This document shows positions 11,877 through 24,542 of a stretch of DNA of 64,000 bases, in pieces; within the stretch, counting starts at the first letter, position 1; the number at the start of each line of letters is the position of its first letter. The notes under the pieces are model-generated. The model worked only from the letters and a program-made list of their open reading frames with translations. It did not search any database and was not told where the DNA came from. A program made the translations under genes and the position numbers. The stretch is taken from contig NW_024104507.1 in NCBI RefSeq assembly GCF_003945595.2, forward strand, positions 1 to 64,000, read 5' to 3'. The DNA is from Pipra filicauda. Lineage: Eukaryota; Chordata; Aves; Passeriformes; Pipridae.

Positions 11877-13350
11877 TATAACTAATGCAGTGTAGGAAGA
11901 TATTCTGATTTTGTTTGCACTTGTATTTTAAGTATTTGAAGGGCATGTCTAAAGTCAAACTCTGCTGGATAAATGATTTCCTGCCTCATCCTTTTAAACT
12001 GCTTGGACTACTTATCTGAACTTTCATAGTTCTGTTTGGTTTTCATTTGTTGTTGTCATGCACCTTGTTTTTGAATGGTAAGGACAGATGCACATGATTT
12101 TAGGTTCTTTGTTTCCATCAAATTTGAAGATTGGTGGCTAAATTATACATTTGTAGGTCTGAGCCTATTTATTTTGTGTCTCAGAAATACAGAGTTGCCA
12201 AAATAGTGCTTAACCTGGAAAAAAATAAGTTCATGCTCAGTTTTACCTCTGACTCCGAGTGTCAGGTTGACACCATAGAATTCTACTCCAAGAGTGACTC
12301 AAAGGAAGAAATGACAGTCTCAGCTATGGTCTCAGAAGTCAATAACTTCCCTGTAACTTAATTTCCTCAGTGGTTAGAAAGAAACATGAACTTTTGAATA
12401 ATCTAGTTGTATCTGAGTGTCTTGGTTTGTAAAGACTGTAGTTAACTGACATTGCTTTTAACAGTGGTTTAAATCATGAACAATTACCTGGTTTGGAGAA
12501 AAAAAAAAATTAAGCTGGTTTTTATGGAACTACAATCTTTTACAATGACCTGCTTTGGCCTTTTTTAATGAAAAATCATAACTTGCACCAGTAGTGTTAC
12601 CTGGTGTAACGTGTGCTAGAAATGGGGCAGGGATTTTGTGGGAGAGTAGAAAACACACTTGTAGTTATTTAGATGATGTCATAATTTGGAAGACATTTGG
12701 TGGCATTGAAACTGGCTTAGAAATTCAATGTCTTACCCATAAACTGGATTATAATTCATCAGAGACAAAAATTCAGAAGACAGGTCTTAACATCAGTCAG
12801 CCAGCAGCCCCTGATATGGCAAACCAGCCCATCATTAATTCTGGGAGTGCTGCCTGTCATGGGCATGTCAGAGGGACAGATATAAATAAGTACTGTGTTA
12901 AGCTTAAAAGAAACTGTTAGGGCAAAGTACATTGCAAAGATGAAACAAACCCACACCTCAAATATTTTAGAGAATGACAATTTAGATAACAATTACAGCT
13001 ATAATGCATCTTAGACAAATTATGAACTTTGGGCTGTAAGGTGAAATCATGCAGAAGAATATAGTAGAGCTGACTTATTTTTCTCCTGGGTATAACTTCT
13101 TTGCAAAGATAAATTGTAATAATGTTGTCCTTCTGATTGTTTATGTCAAAGTCTCATTTACTTGTTCTCCTTTTATTATTTCCCCGCCTTCCTCTTTCTG
13201 ATATGTTAACTCTTTAATTACTGGGTATTTTATTTTTTTTATGTTAAGATATGTTGTGTTATGTTATTTTGTTCCTGAATGTGAGTCCAGTCTCTTTCTT
13301 TCAAAAGGAGAAAATGGATTCAGTTATGCAGAACACAAGTATTGATGCCT

Positions 13351-13370
13351 CTGATTAATCAGTTAATTAA
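13351..13370. promoter_or_regulatory. Adjacent palindromes ctgattaatcag and ttaattaa
   Basis: ctgattaatcag (13351-13362) is a perfect 12-bp palindrome around a TAAT/ATTA core. It directly abuts ttaattaa (13363-13370), itself palindromic. Such paired TAAT cores are favoured by dimeric homeodomain proteins. In AT-rich DNA this can arise by chance, and no activity is shown. Confidence 0.25.
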
Positions 13371-14291
13371 AACAGGAAGTAGTACAAAACATAATCTCAA
13401 CCTGTCCATTAATCTGGATTAGTGTGTAAAAAAAGATTTTAAATCTCATTCTCTTGAAAGGTAAGAATTATTAGTGAAATTTTTGGAGAATTTTTCATGA
13501 GGTCAAAACTGTTCAGTATTTTCTTTGGAAAATGGCAGCACAAATTATGAAGTATTGAAGCTGCAGTGAGCACAAAGTTGGAAATCATGTGTAGAGGAAG
13601 ATCCACCGTTTTGTAAAAAATCCCATATAACTTTGGAGAATGGAGTGATGAATTATATTGAAATGCAGTAATGCATGAGCATCATGTACACGGGAAAGTA
13701 ATGCCTATTTCTTCTAGAGGAGGCTTTTCAGTTGTCAGCGATTCAGTAGATCAAAGAGAAAATTTTGATGACCCAATGACCACAGTTGTCAGTATGGTAC
13801 AGTTGTTGGAACACCTCATATAATTTTGGCATAATCTCAGGAATGTGGTTCCATGTGAAATGGGAAAGTCAATATTGTTGCTTAAGAGCCTGCTAAGACT
13901 TGAATATTCAAGGTATACAGCTTCAAAAAAAGAACTAATTGGAATAGGTTCAGAGAAGAACTGGACTGACAGAATAGGAAAGAGGAGGAGCCTGAAAGAG
14001 GAAAGTAGGACAGAGAGGGCTCAGACATCCTGCACTGGAGGGATGAAGCATGACAGAAGTGCTACATGTTTTTGAGATTAGCCAGATGTCCAGAAATTCC
14101 AGGAACATGTGTGTTCTACGTTCTAAAGAAGTCTGCTGGGTTTGGATCCATCTGAGTGAAATGAGGGGTTGCTGATCTGTACCATTCAGCACATTTACAT
14201 ACCTTAAGGGACATTCTAGACAGAGGTGTGACAGTCCTGCTTTTCCCCAACTCAACCTTAGCTGACCTTACCAGTCCAGTTGGTTTGGGTT

Positions 14292-14312
14292 CTTTTTTTT
14301 TTGTTTTTTTTT
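14292..14312. repeat. T-rich tract
   Basis: A T10-G-T9 type run in noncoding DNA. No adjoining retroelement body is recognised. Confidence 0.8.
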
Positions 14313-14482
14313 CTCACTTTTTATCAAAGTACCTACAGACTGTGTAAGAACAAATTATATCTTGATATTACCTCCAAGAAGAAAAATATATATAAAAAGA
14401 AACCTGATATGACTGAAAAATGGATCTTTTCAAGTGAACCTTTGTATTGTACCCCAGGGTTATCTTTCTTTATCATCAAAGC

Positions 14483-14497
14483 AAAAAAAAAAAAAAA
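14483..14497. repeat. A-rich tract
   Basis: A homopolymer of about 15 A. It could be the relic of a poly(A) tail, but no retrocopy is recognisable upstream. Confidence 0.8.
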
Positions 14498-17400
14498 TTC
14501 CACTTTCTTCTTTTATTTTATCTAACAGGAGAATATCAAATTATAGATCTGTTTGGAAAAAAAAATCAGAGCATCCAATTTTAACAAGCTTTAAGGCTCA
14601 TACTGTATTTTTTTTGTGATAGAGGTTAATGCATTCTGACATTTCATTAGTAAATATGTCCTTTTATTATAAATTACTGTGCAGTCACTATTTAGTCTAC
14701 TGGCAATGATTATATTCTTTGTTATAAATACTGTATGTTCACTATATAACCAATACCTCCAGTAACTTGCATTTCAGAAATATCTGGGGCTTGAAGATGA
14801 ATTCACTGACAAGCCATGCCACATTAAAATGAGAAGAAAGTAACAGGAAACTGGGGTAAATTTGTCTCTATAGACTGCATATAAAAGCATTCTATATGCT
14901 GCTAAATTACATATAACTTCTGAAACTATCTCAAAATATTGTACTTAATGCATAGTGTGGATTTTCATTCATGACAGTGTGCTGCAAATACAGACACTAG
15001 TCATGTAATCATACACAATTTTTCAAGTAATGTTTTTTTGAGTACTCTTGGTGTAAAATAAAACCCATGGACATTTAAGCTCCCCTGTCCAACTTCAGTA
15101 TTTTAAAGCTCATCATCACTGTAGAAAGAAATGAATCAAGGTTCAGTCTGAGCAAATTGTGTTGTCACCTATGCATAGTGTGACATCTGTCCCCAACCTC
15201 CTTTAATGCTGTTGCATTGTTTGCAGTAATTTTCCATGGTTTTTGATGTAATTTTGAATGATTTATTTTGTGGAGGTAGATCTGAAGTTCAACTGATTTG
15301 TGTGCAAATTTGTAGCTACTTATTCATAAGGACATTGTTTTTTCACAGGTGAAAAATATGTCTTATAGCTTTGAAGCTACTCTCTAAAAGAAGCTCAGTT
15401 AAGAGAAAAGAGTTCTGGTTTGTATTTCAGTGAATATCATGCAAAACACGGTACTGGAAACACTTCTATAAAATGCAGAAAACAAGATATATTTTCAGAA
15501 TAATACTGCTCAAATTTACGCTTCCACATAATCTGTTATTTATAAGAATTTACAACAGTAATTTTTGTTAGTAAATATTGAATTTAATAGTAAATATGAA
15601 ACAGTTTTTATATGATAATCATCTCAGTTTAATGCGATTTCTATTGATGACTTGAAATATTTCCATGAGTATGATTTTGCATAATCTGGTGATTAGCAGT
15701 AGATTTTCTTTTTTTAATAAGGCAAAATTCTTTACAGTCAAAGTTAGTGTCAGAATTTATAGAGACTAAACTAAATGCTTATTGCAACAGTGACTTAATG
15801 TGATGAACCACTCTGTAAAATTTCTTTAACTGTTGTCTTTTTACGTGTAACTGAATATATTTCCTTGTTATGGTAGATCTTATATATCTTATGAACTCAG
15901 TCATGATATATGCCCTAATAGCTCTCATCTTATTTACTTTGCTTTTGAGAGCTAAAAGTAAAATTTTGCTTGTTTCAGTTTCAATTATAATGCAAAAGTC
16001 AGCATCCTGATATCTCCTTCCACAGCACAATTTGTGTGAAACTTGCTTCTTGAGCCTTTAGAATTTTGCATCTCCATTTACCAAGTCATTTTTATTGATG
16101 GTAACTGCACTGCTCTTTCTCACTGGAGCCGTACTGAAGGCTGTTGCTTACCTGGTAAAAGCTGTTCAGCTCCTTCCTTCCTTCCCTGGTGAAACTGGGA
16201 TAGCAACACTACCCTCCATAGTTGACACATGATTTCCAGTTGTGTCTCCTGTGACCTTTATTCTTTCTACTTCTACCAGTGGACCTGTGTCTCTCAGAGT
16301 AAACCAGGTTATTTTGCTCTGAGATTATTTTATTTTAAGTTATTTTAGGTGAATCCTTGTTTTTTGGTTAAAGGAGTGAGAGATATTTGCGTTGAAAAAC
16401 AATACCTTAAGGCAAGTAAAGCTAATGACAGGGAACATAAGGGAGTTAGCTTTTAGCAAGCTAATGGGTGAGTGTTTACCCCCATTTCAGTTCCTATTTC
16501 CATCTCACTCTCCTTGACTTTGGGCATTTTGCCTGACCTCCCTTTGCTGCAGTGTCTGATGTGTGACAAGGGAAACATCCAGACCTGACATTTGTCTGCC
16601 TCTTCCTGAGCCTTCTACCCAACTAGGTCAGAATTGGAGCCAGGACTGGAAGAGCCATTGAATTCAGACATCACTCAAATATTTACAGAAACAGCTTTAT
16701 CCTACTTCGGTGTCTCCAAACAGATCAAAACGAGTTGGTTTTTGTTTGCCAGGTCAACAACTTCGTTTCAAACATTAGCGATGCATTAGTTGATGTAAAC
16801 TCATAAGTACCTCACTGTTTTTTTCACACACACAAACTCCCCAACCAACAAAAGCACAGACATTCTGCAGAGAGCATTGACACGGGGTGAGACCAGCCAT
16901 GGATCTCACACATCCTGCACAGGGAGTGGAGAGAGCTCTAAGCCCATGGTGGGGATGCTCTGAATAACCCTTTACTCTGGATCACTACTCCAATGAGCAC
17001 ACAGGAATTTTGACTCCCCGACACCAAAGAAACACAGTCAAAAGTTAACCCCTCCCTCTCCATGTCTTGGTTTGTAATTCTGCTGAACTTCGCTGAACTG
17101 TTTAAAAAAAATCTGGAATGTCAATGCATTGCCAGATGCACACATTAAGAGGAAACTGCCCATATTTAAATTCATTAATCAAGCAGAGACTGAATTATTC
17201 CAGTTCCAGGGATCCCCACAAAAAAACTTCTGGGTCAGGAATATACTGAGAATGGGCTGTGTTTGATGAACACTAGTCATTATATACCTGCTCCTGTTTT
17301 GCCTGGTGTCCCTCTCTTTGCTGTCTACTGTACTTCCACTGTCCTTTCTTGTGGATGCTCAACATAATCTGGCAGCTTCACTTTTCTTCCTTTTCTGTGA

Positions 17401-17813
17401 GCACTTTTTTTTAAAATCTTCTACAGTCTTAATATACTCAGTAATTTTAGTTTTATCAGTTCAGAGGACGAGCAATTTCTAGGGCACTAATAAATGACTC
17501 TTTTTTTAATGCTTTTTTTTTTTCATTAGTAGACTTCCAGATGCATTGAACAACATTCAAAACAAGGCTTGTCTCCACTTAACAAAGTTAAATTCATTGA
17601 AGCACTTCCTGTTATTAGGAGAAATAAAATTACTGAAACTGAGCTAGATGCTTGATATCATTGACAGGATAAAATCCTTGTTCCTATCATAAATATGTTT
17701 TACCCCAGGTTTAATCTTTTTACATTTCAAAAATTGCTGTTTTACTCTAAGTAGCAACTTAACTGTTATCATTAATACTAAAGCAGTAACTAAAGTTGCA
17801 GTCCTGATGTGCC

Positions 17814-17829
17814 TTTTTTTTTTTTTTTT
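17814..17829. repeat. T homopolymer
   Basis: A run of about 16 T followed by AG. No associated element or exon is apparent. Confidence 0.8.
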
Positions 17830-18349
17830 AGTAAATGTAAAGGAAAAGCTTGAGAAAAATGTTATTTCTTGCAGAAATGATTATAACAGCTGAACAAAAA
17901 TATTGCTGAATGAATTTTGCTGTATTTTGCTGAATTTTGTGGTTCTTTATCCCACAGACTTGGTAGTTTTTGAGGCTAGAATTTCCATTATTTAATAAAA
18001 ATATGAGTTCCGCAACACGCATAACCCAATACTCTTTCTCTGTGCCTTAAGGACCTTTTGAAAGCTTCAATACCTTGATTATGCTTTTCCTGAACTTTTT
18101 GACTGCTGTCAAAAAATTTTAGCCTTTACTAGGAATCATTTTTTTGTAAGAACTTTTCAAATATCAAAGTAGAAATGTTCTTTGTTCCAAAGAATTGTCT
18201 CTCAAAGGGAGTAAAATGCAATTAGACTGTTTTGGGCTTTGGAGTTAGTTGGAGGTCTTTGTAGTGTACCCCAGAATCTGGGTAGCTCTGCCTTTCCAAG
18301 TAGAGCTATGTTTGCTTTATATCTATATTGTCTTTTCCAGCCTGTGCTA

Positions 18350-18413
18350 TGTTGTGGCTGGACTCAATGATCTTAAGGTCTTTTCCAACCTAAATAATTC
18401 TATGATTCTATGA
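18350..18413 (+). mobile_element. CR1 LINE 3' tail, 5'-truncated
   Basis: The segment reads ggctggactcaatgatctta, then aggtcttttccaaccta, and ends with tandem attctatg/attctatga octamers. This is the diagnostic 3' end of chicken-repeat-1 LINEs, which lack a poly(A) tail and end in such short tandem repeats. Only the terminal 60-70 bp are recognisable, so the copy is a typical severely 5'-truncated, dead insertion. The match to the remembered consensus is close, so it is not among the oldest copies. It is strong evidence for an avian or other archosaur genome. Confidence 0.92.
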
Positions 18414-20669
18414 CCTAATGAGGCTAATTAAAATTGCTGGTTTCCATTATAATAAGCATTATGTATCCATGACACCAAAAAGAAATATGTGTGTTTTCCC
18501 AAAGAAAAGGAGAGAGAAAATCCAGAGTGACTTGTCCTTTTCTGTGTACAGTTTCAATGATGTGGTTAAAGAACTGGTTTGTAAGTCCTTGTTTCTGCCC
18601 TGTCAGTTCTCTGCACAAGCCACAATTGCCAAAGAAGAGAGGCACATGTGGAGAACAGACTGTGGAAGTGTTGTCATTGAGTGAAAATTCATCAGTGAGC
18701 TTCTTTAGTTATTTATCTTAGTTCATCAAAATAGGGATTCTCCCCCTCTTGGGTAGCATTGTCATAGTGAAATGATGCGGCCCTGTGGATAATATCAAAA
18801 TAATATCAAAGTCCCTTTTTCTTATCACAATAACTTTTAAATGGAGCTTGTCATTTGGATATCTGAATAAGTGTGATCAGAAACCTAAATATAACAACTT
18901 GTTATAGAGGCCACAAAAGCGCATTTGTCATCTCTTTTGACCTGCAAATTATGTCTGTAAAGAGGGCAGCACTTCCTAGTGAGAGCTAAAGATCAAATCC
19001 AATATGATCATTGGTACAGTCATTTCTGCTTGCTGGGTTGAGACAGTGGGAATTACCCTAAATTTGTCTTCAAGAGGCAATTGTCCACAACCCTTGCCAC
19101 GACAGGAACGTCACTAGTCTATTTTAAAACTGGGAACTAGTTAGAGCAAGGAGTAATGGATATCTATGTTATGTTCTCTGTGCTCCCCAGTGATGTAAGA
19201 CTGGCTGTGTCTCTGAGATGACAGCAGAGCTACTGAAGCTACTGAACAGTATTTTCATACCAGCAAAGTTCCAAAACATGTGCTGGGAATAATGCCTACA
19301 CTATACCCTTCTTCTCTAAAGGTCAGATTTACAGGAGTTGCAATACAGACTCATATACAGATGTTCAAATTCCGTGGATTGAATGATTGATGGGTTTGTA
19401 TTTTTACCCCGATTATTTTCTTCACTTGGCTTTCAGGTTTCTGAGCCACTCAGATTATGTTTCTAGGATGCTTTTTTGGTGAACATTAAAGTCAGGTGTC
19501 GTTCCAAGAAAAGGCAGGTGAAAGATGAGAGTATTTCCTGGGATCTTGGTCTTTTTAAAGAAAAATACATAGCACAGAGTCTGTGAAGTTCTCCATAGCA
19601 CAGGCTTGTATAGCACGGTTTGATGCTGGGTGAAGAGTCCAACCTAACAGTCAGTGAGCTGGTACTTCTGCCTGGCACAGAGGGGGGGCTAACAATGGAA
19701 CCAGTCGTGTGCTGGGGCTGGCTGTGCTAATTAGCACCTCACTCCTGCATTTATCCTGCAGCAAACTGGGCTTGCCTGTTGCTCAGACATCTCTGCACCA
19801 GTCTGCACTGCGCTGTATCTGTAGGAAGAGAACTTCAGATCCTTAAGTTAGAAGAAGAGACAAAGCAAGCATCCTTTCTGAGCGTGGCAATGCACTCAGA
19901 GGATTTGGTTGTCGCTTCACTTGGTGCACAGAGGGCCAGTTTGGTACAATTTGTTTCTTCCCTCTTCTGTTCTCACTCCATGTTCATGCTCTCTCTGGAT
20001 TTACTTTTTGAAAATTGGAGCTGCTGAGTTATACCACTAAGATACAGTTTTCCTTGGTGCATTTCATTAAAGAATGCTAATAATATTCCAGGCTTCGTGC
20101 ATCCAATTGGTTAAAAATGCCTGGAAAGAGTAGGTGTATTGCCCTGCTCTTGACTGCATCTGGCTTGACTCAATTAGTCTGGAGATAAAATTATGTTAAT
20201 GGGGTGGGCTTGCACAGACAGAAAAGCCTGTGGGTGAACACACAGGGTTTTAAATAGGTTAGAGTCTTCATTTGGTTTTTGGTCCCTGACGAATTTGAAT
20301 AGAGAATTGTCCATATATATTGTAAAAATATGAAAATGGTTTTGAAGTTCTAGAGGGAATATTGAAATGTAAATATCTAGTTTATAGCTGAAAAATTATA
20401 CAGATATTTTAAATTTTTTTATAAAAACTTTATGAACTTCTGTATGTTATTGTTACCTCTGTTCCCCCCACATAAAAGTTCACTTTAGTTCCATGTTCTA
20501 TCCCTTTCATCTTACTGTAAACACAGGCTTTCAGAAATATATATAAAATTTTCCCCCCTCCGGATCTGTCAGTGAAGGGCTGAAATTCCATTTCCTCCTA
20601 GAGACTCACTTAATGTTCACATTCTGTATTATCCTTAACTCTTTCCTCTTCCTCTCTGCCAATCTCTGA

Positions 20670-20691
20670 TTTTATTTATTTATTTGGGGGG
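20670..20691. repeat. (TTTA)n microsatellite
   Basis: About four to five imperfect TTTA units, followed by a G run. A short simple repeat. Confidence 0.85.
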
Positions 20692-21695
20692 TGGATTTGC
20701 CCTGCTCTTCACAGCTGTGCTTGTCACATAATGTTTCCTTTCATCTCTAAGTTTCAAGGTATTCTGCTCCTTCCTGAGTTGTGGTGAAAGCTTACAACGT
20801 GACCAAGTATTCCTTGTCCCTATAAATGCTGACTGTGCCAAAGAGAGGATAAACCCACACATATTTCATAACTCAGTAGCTATTTTCCCTTTGGAGTGTG
20901 ACATCCATGTTGAGAAGGTGAATCTGTACAAGCAGCAAAGGCAGGCTGGGAGGACAAGTACTAGGGGAAAAGAAGATATCAGTGTGGGGCTTCTGCAGAA
21001 ACTAAATTCAGTTGGTGTTAGAATAATAATGAGGAAGAATAAGCAGAGGAGTCACCACCTCAGTCCTGCTGAATTAGGCTGAACTGACTTCTGAAGTGGG
21101 CTTGTTGCACAGCACTGCTCAAACGCCACGGATGTTGAGAAAAAGGTTAAGAGCTGAACACGGAGAAGTATCTGCATTTTGCTCAACCTCAGTCTCCCCA
21201 GAAACACAACAGAGCTAACCCACACAGCTGAAAAGCAGAAAGCTTCTTGAAAAGGTTAGGCTTTCTTTTGTACCAGTCTGGGCAGAATCAGATGTGATGG
21301 TTAAAGAGATATGAAAAGGCCTTTGCTGTGGTAGAGTGTTGCACTGTCTGTTACTCCGGCCACCCTTGACACGGGAGGGAAAATTCTATTGCAGAATTGC
21401 CTTTGATATGAGAGGGGAATTAACAGTTATTGGAAATAGGATCAGGTAAAATGTAATTTTTCTATGTTGTGTCTTTCTTGCATTACTAATAGTTGCCAGG
21501 GAAACCAACAGAACTCTAAATTCTTCTGCTGGAAAGGCGGCTATGGTTATAAACAAGGTCATTTAAAACTGTGCCTGAAGATTATAAAGGTACTAGTGGG
21601 GACCTGCTGTGGGTTCTGCTCTGCAGCCTGGAGCCCATCTATATGCTCAATTTCAATTAGATAAAAAATGTTGATCCTGGTCAACAATATTAAGG

Positions 21696-21751
21696 GGTTT
21701 TTTTTTGTTTTTTGGTCTTTTTTTTGTTTGGTTGGTTGGTTGGTTTTTTTT
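21696..21751. repeat. T/G-rich tract with (GGTT)n
   Basis: T runs interrupted by single G, then four GGTT units, then another T run. This is low-complexity sequence, and no retroelement body is recognised next to it. Confidence 0.85.
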
Positions 21752-24224
21752 ACGATAAACAATACCCCTCAATTATTCTGATTTATTCCTCAAGAGGAAT
21801 TATTGTACACCAAGTGTGAAGTTTGCCTCCCTGAATTGTCACATTGCTCTGCAAGCTCCTGTTAGAATCCAGGATCTGTCAGTCTGCTGTGCTTTCCGTG
21901 GGGAAACTGGATACCATTCAGTAGCTTTACCAGCATTTTAATATGATAACAAAGTAAACTGTAGCTGTCTTTGGACAAGAGGTATAATCATTTCCAGGAG
22001 GTTAGGCTCGGCTAACTGTTTGTCTTTCATCTACAAGGGCTCTGTTTCTTGTGCTTTAGTGTCCACCTTTGTCAGGCACAGCTCTGAACCTTGACACATC
22101 CATCATCAGGCTTTCAGGGAAAAAATGCCCAAGTTTGTACATAAATCTTTTTAAGGAACAGATGCTTATGAACTTTTCTCTCATGTTGACTTTACAGGTC
22201 TGACGTTTATTACCTTACTGATTTCAGCTAAAGCTTATGAGGGAATTGATTTAGGATGAAAACAGGTAATTATAGCTTGATTAGAATCACTTGCAGCTTC
22301 AAAGGACCCTCATGTCATTCTGCATTAAATAATGATCATAAAATCAATTTGTGTATCTCCGATTCCCCTTTTTACCTTTTCTGAAGGTGATATTCTTTGC
22401 GAAGGACACATTTTTTCATGATGTTTTATTGCTCTGAATAGCACTTCCATTCCTGATTTACTTAAATTTTTTGGTCCCATGCTTGAATACATTGAGGTTG
22501 TTAAGACAACCAAAGGTAATTGACAGCTCTGAATGCTTCTTCCAGAAAGTGCCATAGAACTTACACCAGTTTTTGCTCTTTAAACCAACTGTTTCTGGCT
22601 GTCACAAATCCCACACACTTTACCCTTTACCATTTACTCCTGGATTTAATTTTTGTCTTTTTAGTGATGCAGAGGACAAACCTGATGCTCAGAGGAGTAG
22701 CAGTTGCAAGCTATCTGTGACTACTTGTGCTGTTCAATGTGACCAAAGTGTGTGCAGATTTGTCTTGCTATCTCACTCTTAGTTCTCCCAGGTATTGTTG
22801 GCAGCATGTCCTGGCATTTGGGAAGCTTTGTTGTCCACACTGAACTCCATGCCCTTCAGACTCTGAGGCAGCTTGCTTAAAAAGAGCTCTGCTTAGGAAA
22901 AAAAAGATGATGCTGACACCGCTTCTGTGCCACATTTGGAGTTCTCAGCACAGGGAACTTAAAAGAATTTCATACAGGCATCAATGGGTTTTGTTAATTA
23001 GAATAAAATGGTTGCATTTGAAATTTGTACATTTATTAGTACAATAAAAGGATGAATTTTTTAGCTGTATTTCTGTTGATGTCACTCATCAGAGATATAA
23101 CTCAGCATTTCTCACTTGGGAAGTATCTCCAAAAGGCAGGTAAATGTTGTTACTTACTTATTACAGGATTGTGAAAAGTAGTTAGAGAAGATTCTGGTGT
23201 GACCAAAATCTTTGAGGAAAAGCTTGTAGGGACAAGCTGCAGCTCTCTGCTTCCCCAGGGGGAGTATTTGACATTCTACCATCAGTGAAGCAGTAGAAAT
23301 GATTTCAGAGAATTGTTGCAGAGGAAAAACTTTTCACACATCTGAAAGCAAAGCAGTCTGTCACAAAAAGTTCAAAGGCAGATCTTGTGGAGTGTAATAT
23401 CCCTTTGTCTGGACTTCTGATACTTTAATTTTCAGCTATTTAATATTTAAAGAAATGGGCACTGAAGCCTTTGCCATCATGCATTTTGATTTTCAGCTTC
23501 ATGTTCCTGTGAATGAACTAGTGCAATTTTGTCTTTTTTTTCATATGCATTTGGTTGTGCAGGTAGATTACAGACTAAAAGTTACTGATTGTGATTAGGT
23601 GGTTTTAAGTCTCAATATTGTTCTAATCAATCAGTTTTCTTTTCAGCATCAGACGTTCACATATGTAGTAATTTTCTTTGGCATAGTTATTCTTTGATTG
23701 TAAATGCCCCATGAGTAGGGCATTATAATAGGGAGGCACATTTTACTTTGAGGATTGATATTCCTTATTTTTTTCTCTACTTTGGTTTTTTTAGTGTCTC
23801 ATTGTTTTCTTTAACAATAGCTGTGGCAAGGGGAGAACTACTGTGACAGCCCAACAGCTAAAACATATGTTAGTTAACGTGTTAATTTATCATTAAACAC
23901 AGTTTACAGATCCAAACATAAACCTCATGGGAAACATAGTAGCTATTAGTTATACAAACAATATACTTTGGCCTAATTTTGGACCTCATCATCTCAATAG
24001 AATTATCAAAACAACAGATATTTGTCTACCAAGCATGTCTAAATGTCATGTAATTTGAGGAAGAACTAAGACCAAAGAATTTCCCCTAAAATATGTTTTT
24101 CCTCACTATTTGAAAAGCAAAAACATAAGGGGAAAATTTAATGAAAAGGAAGGATATTTTCCAAATGAAAAGATGTTATGGATTAAGAAATCAATATATT
24201 TAATTCTAAGAGAATCCCAGTCCA

Positions 24225-24263
24225 CTTTCTGAGTTCAGACTCAGAAAGAGTCCAGACTCTTTC
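24225..24263. repeat. Two overlapping hairpins sharing one arm
   Basis: Hairpin one has arms ctttctgagt (24225-24234) and actcagaaag (24239-24248) with loop TCAG. Hairpin two has arms gaaagagt (24244-24251) and actctttc (24256-24263) with loop CCAG. Both stems are perfect and share the gaaag bases, so only one can form fully at a time. This could give a switchable structure in RNA or a cruciform in DNA. No function is known, and replication-associated templated mutation can create such motifs. Confidence 0.85.
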
Positions 24264-24519
24264 AAAACACAGAGTGGTTCTTCTACTCTTTGCCAACAGT
24301 GAGAGGTGGTTTGTGATAAATCTTGATATACTCAAAAGTTTTTAATAAAAAGAAAATCCATCTACCATTTTTTTATCAAATTTCCAGGTTTTTCCACCTT
24401 GCCTATGGTGCAGAATTTTGTGAGGAAAAGGAGTTGGTCTCTTGTGCTACCATATCGGAATACACTAAAGTGACATCTGCCATCTGTCATTTGAGTACTA
24501 AACATCTACATTATCTACC

Positions 24520-24542
24520 TTTTTTTTTTTTCATTTTTTTTT
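24520..24542. repeat. T-rich tract
   Basis: A T run broken by CA. It supplies most of the phenylalanine string in the overlapping 137-codon open frame, one reason that frame is not called a gene. Confidence 0.85.

Larger units (their letters stand above)
11877..18349. other. AT-rich DNA, no gene recognised
   Basis: No convincing gene was found. The longest frames are 108 codons (12594-12920, plus) and 101 codons (13950-14255, minus), neither with a family I can support. The first contains an isolated YLDD tetrapeptide without other reverse-transcriptase motifs. Low-complexity tracts occur at 14292-14312 (T-rich), 14483-14497 (A15) and 17814-17829 (T16). A homeodomain-type palindrome lies at 13351-13362. 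The remainder appears unique and noncoding. Confidence 0.55.
18414..24224. other. AT-rich DNA with simple repeats, no gene recognised
   Basis: I see no coding gene. Frames up to 88 codons (18418-18684, plus) are unrecognised. Simple-sequence tracts occur at 20670-20691 (TTTA units) and 21696-21751 (T/G-rich with GGTT units). A short hairpin ttgtac...gtacaa lies near 23025. The rest looks like unique noncoding sequence. Confidence 0.55.

Noticed and set aside
12594..12920. Open frame containing YLDD, reminiscent of a reverse-transcriptase active site
   Set aside because: The tetrapeptide stands alone. No upstream or downstream RT motifs are visible in the same or other frames, and the 108-codon frame has no other retroelement features.
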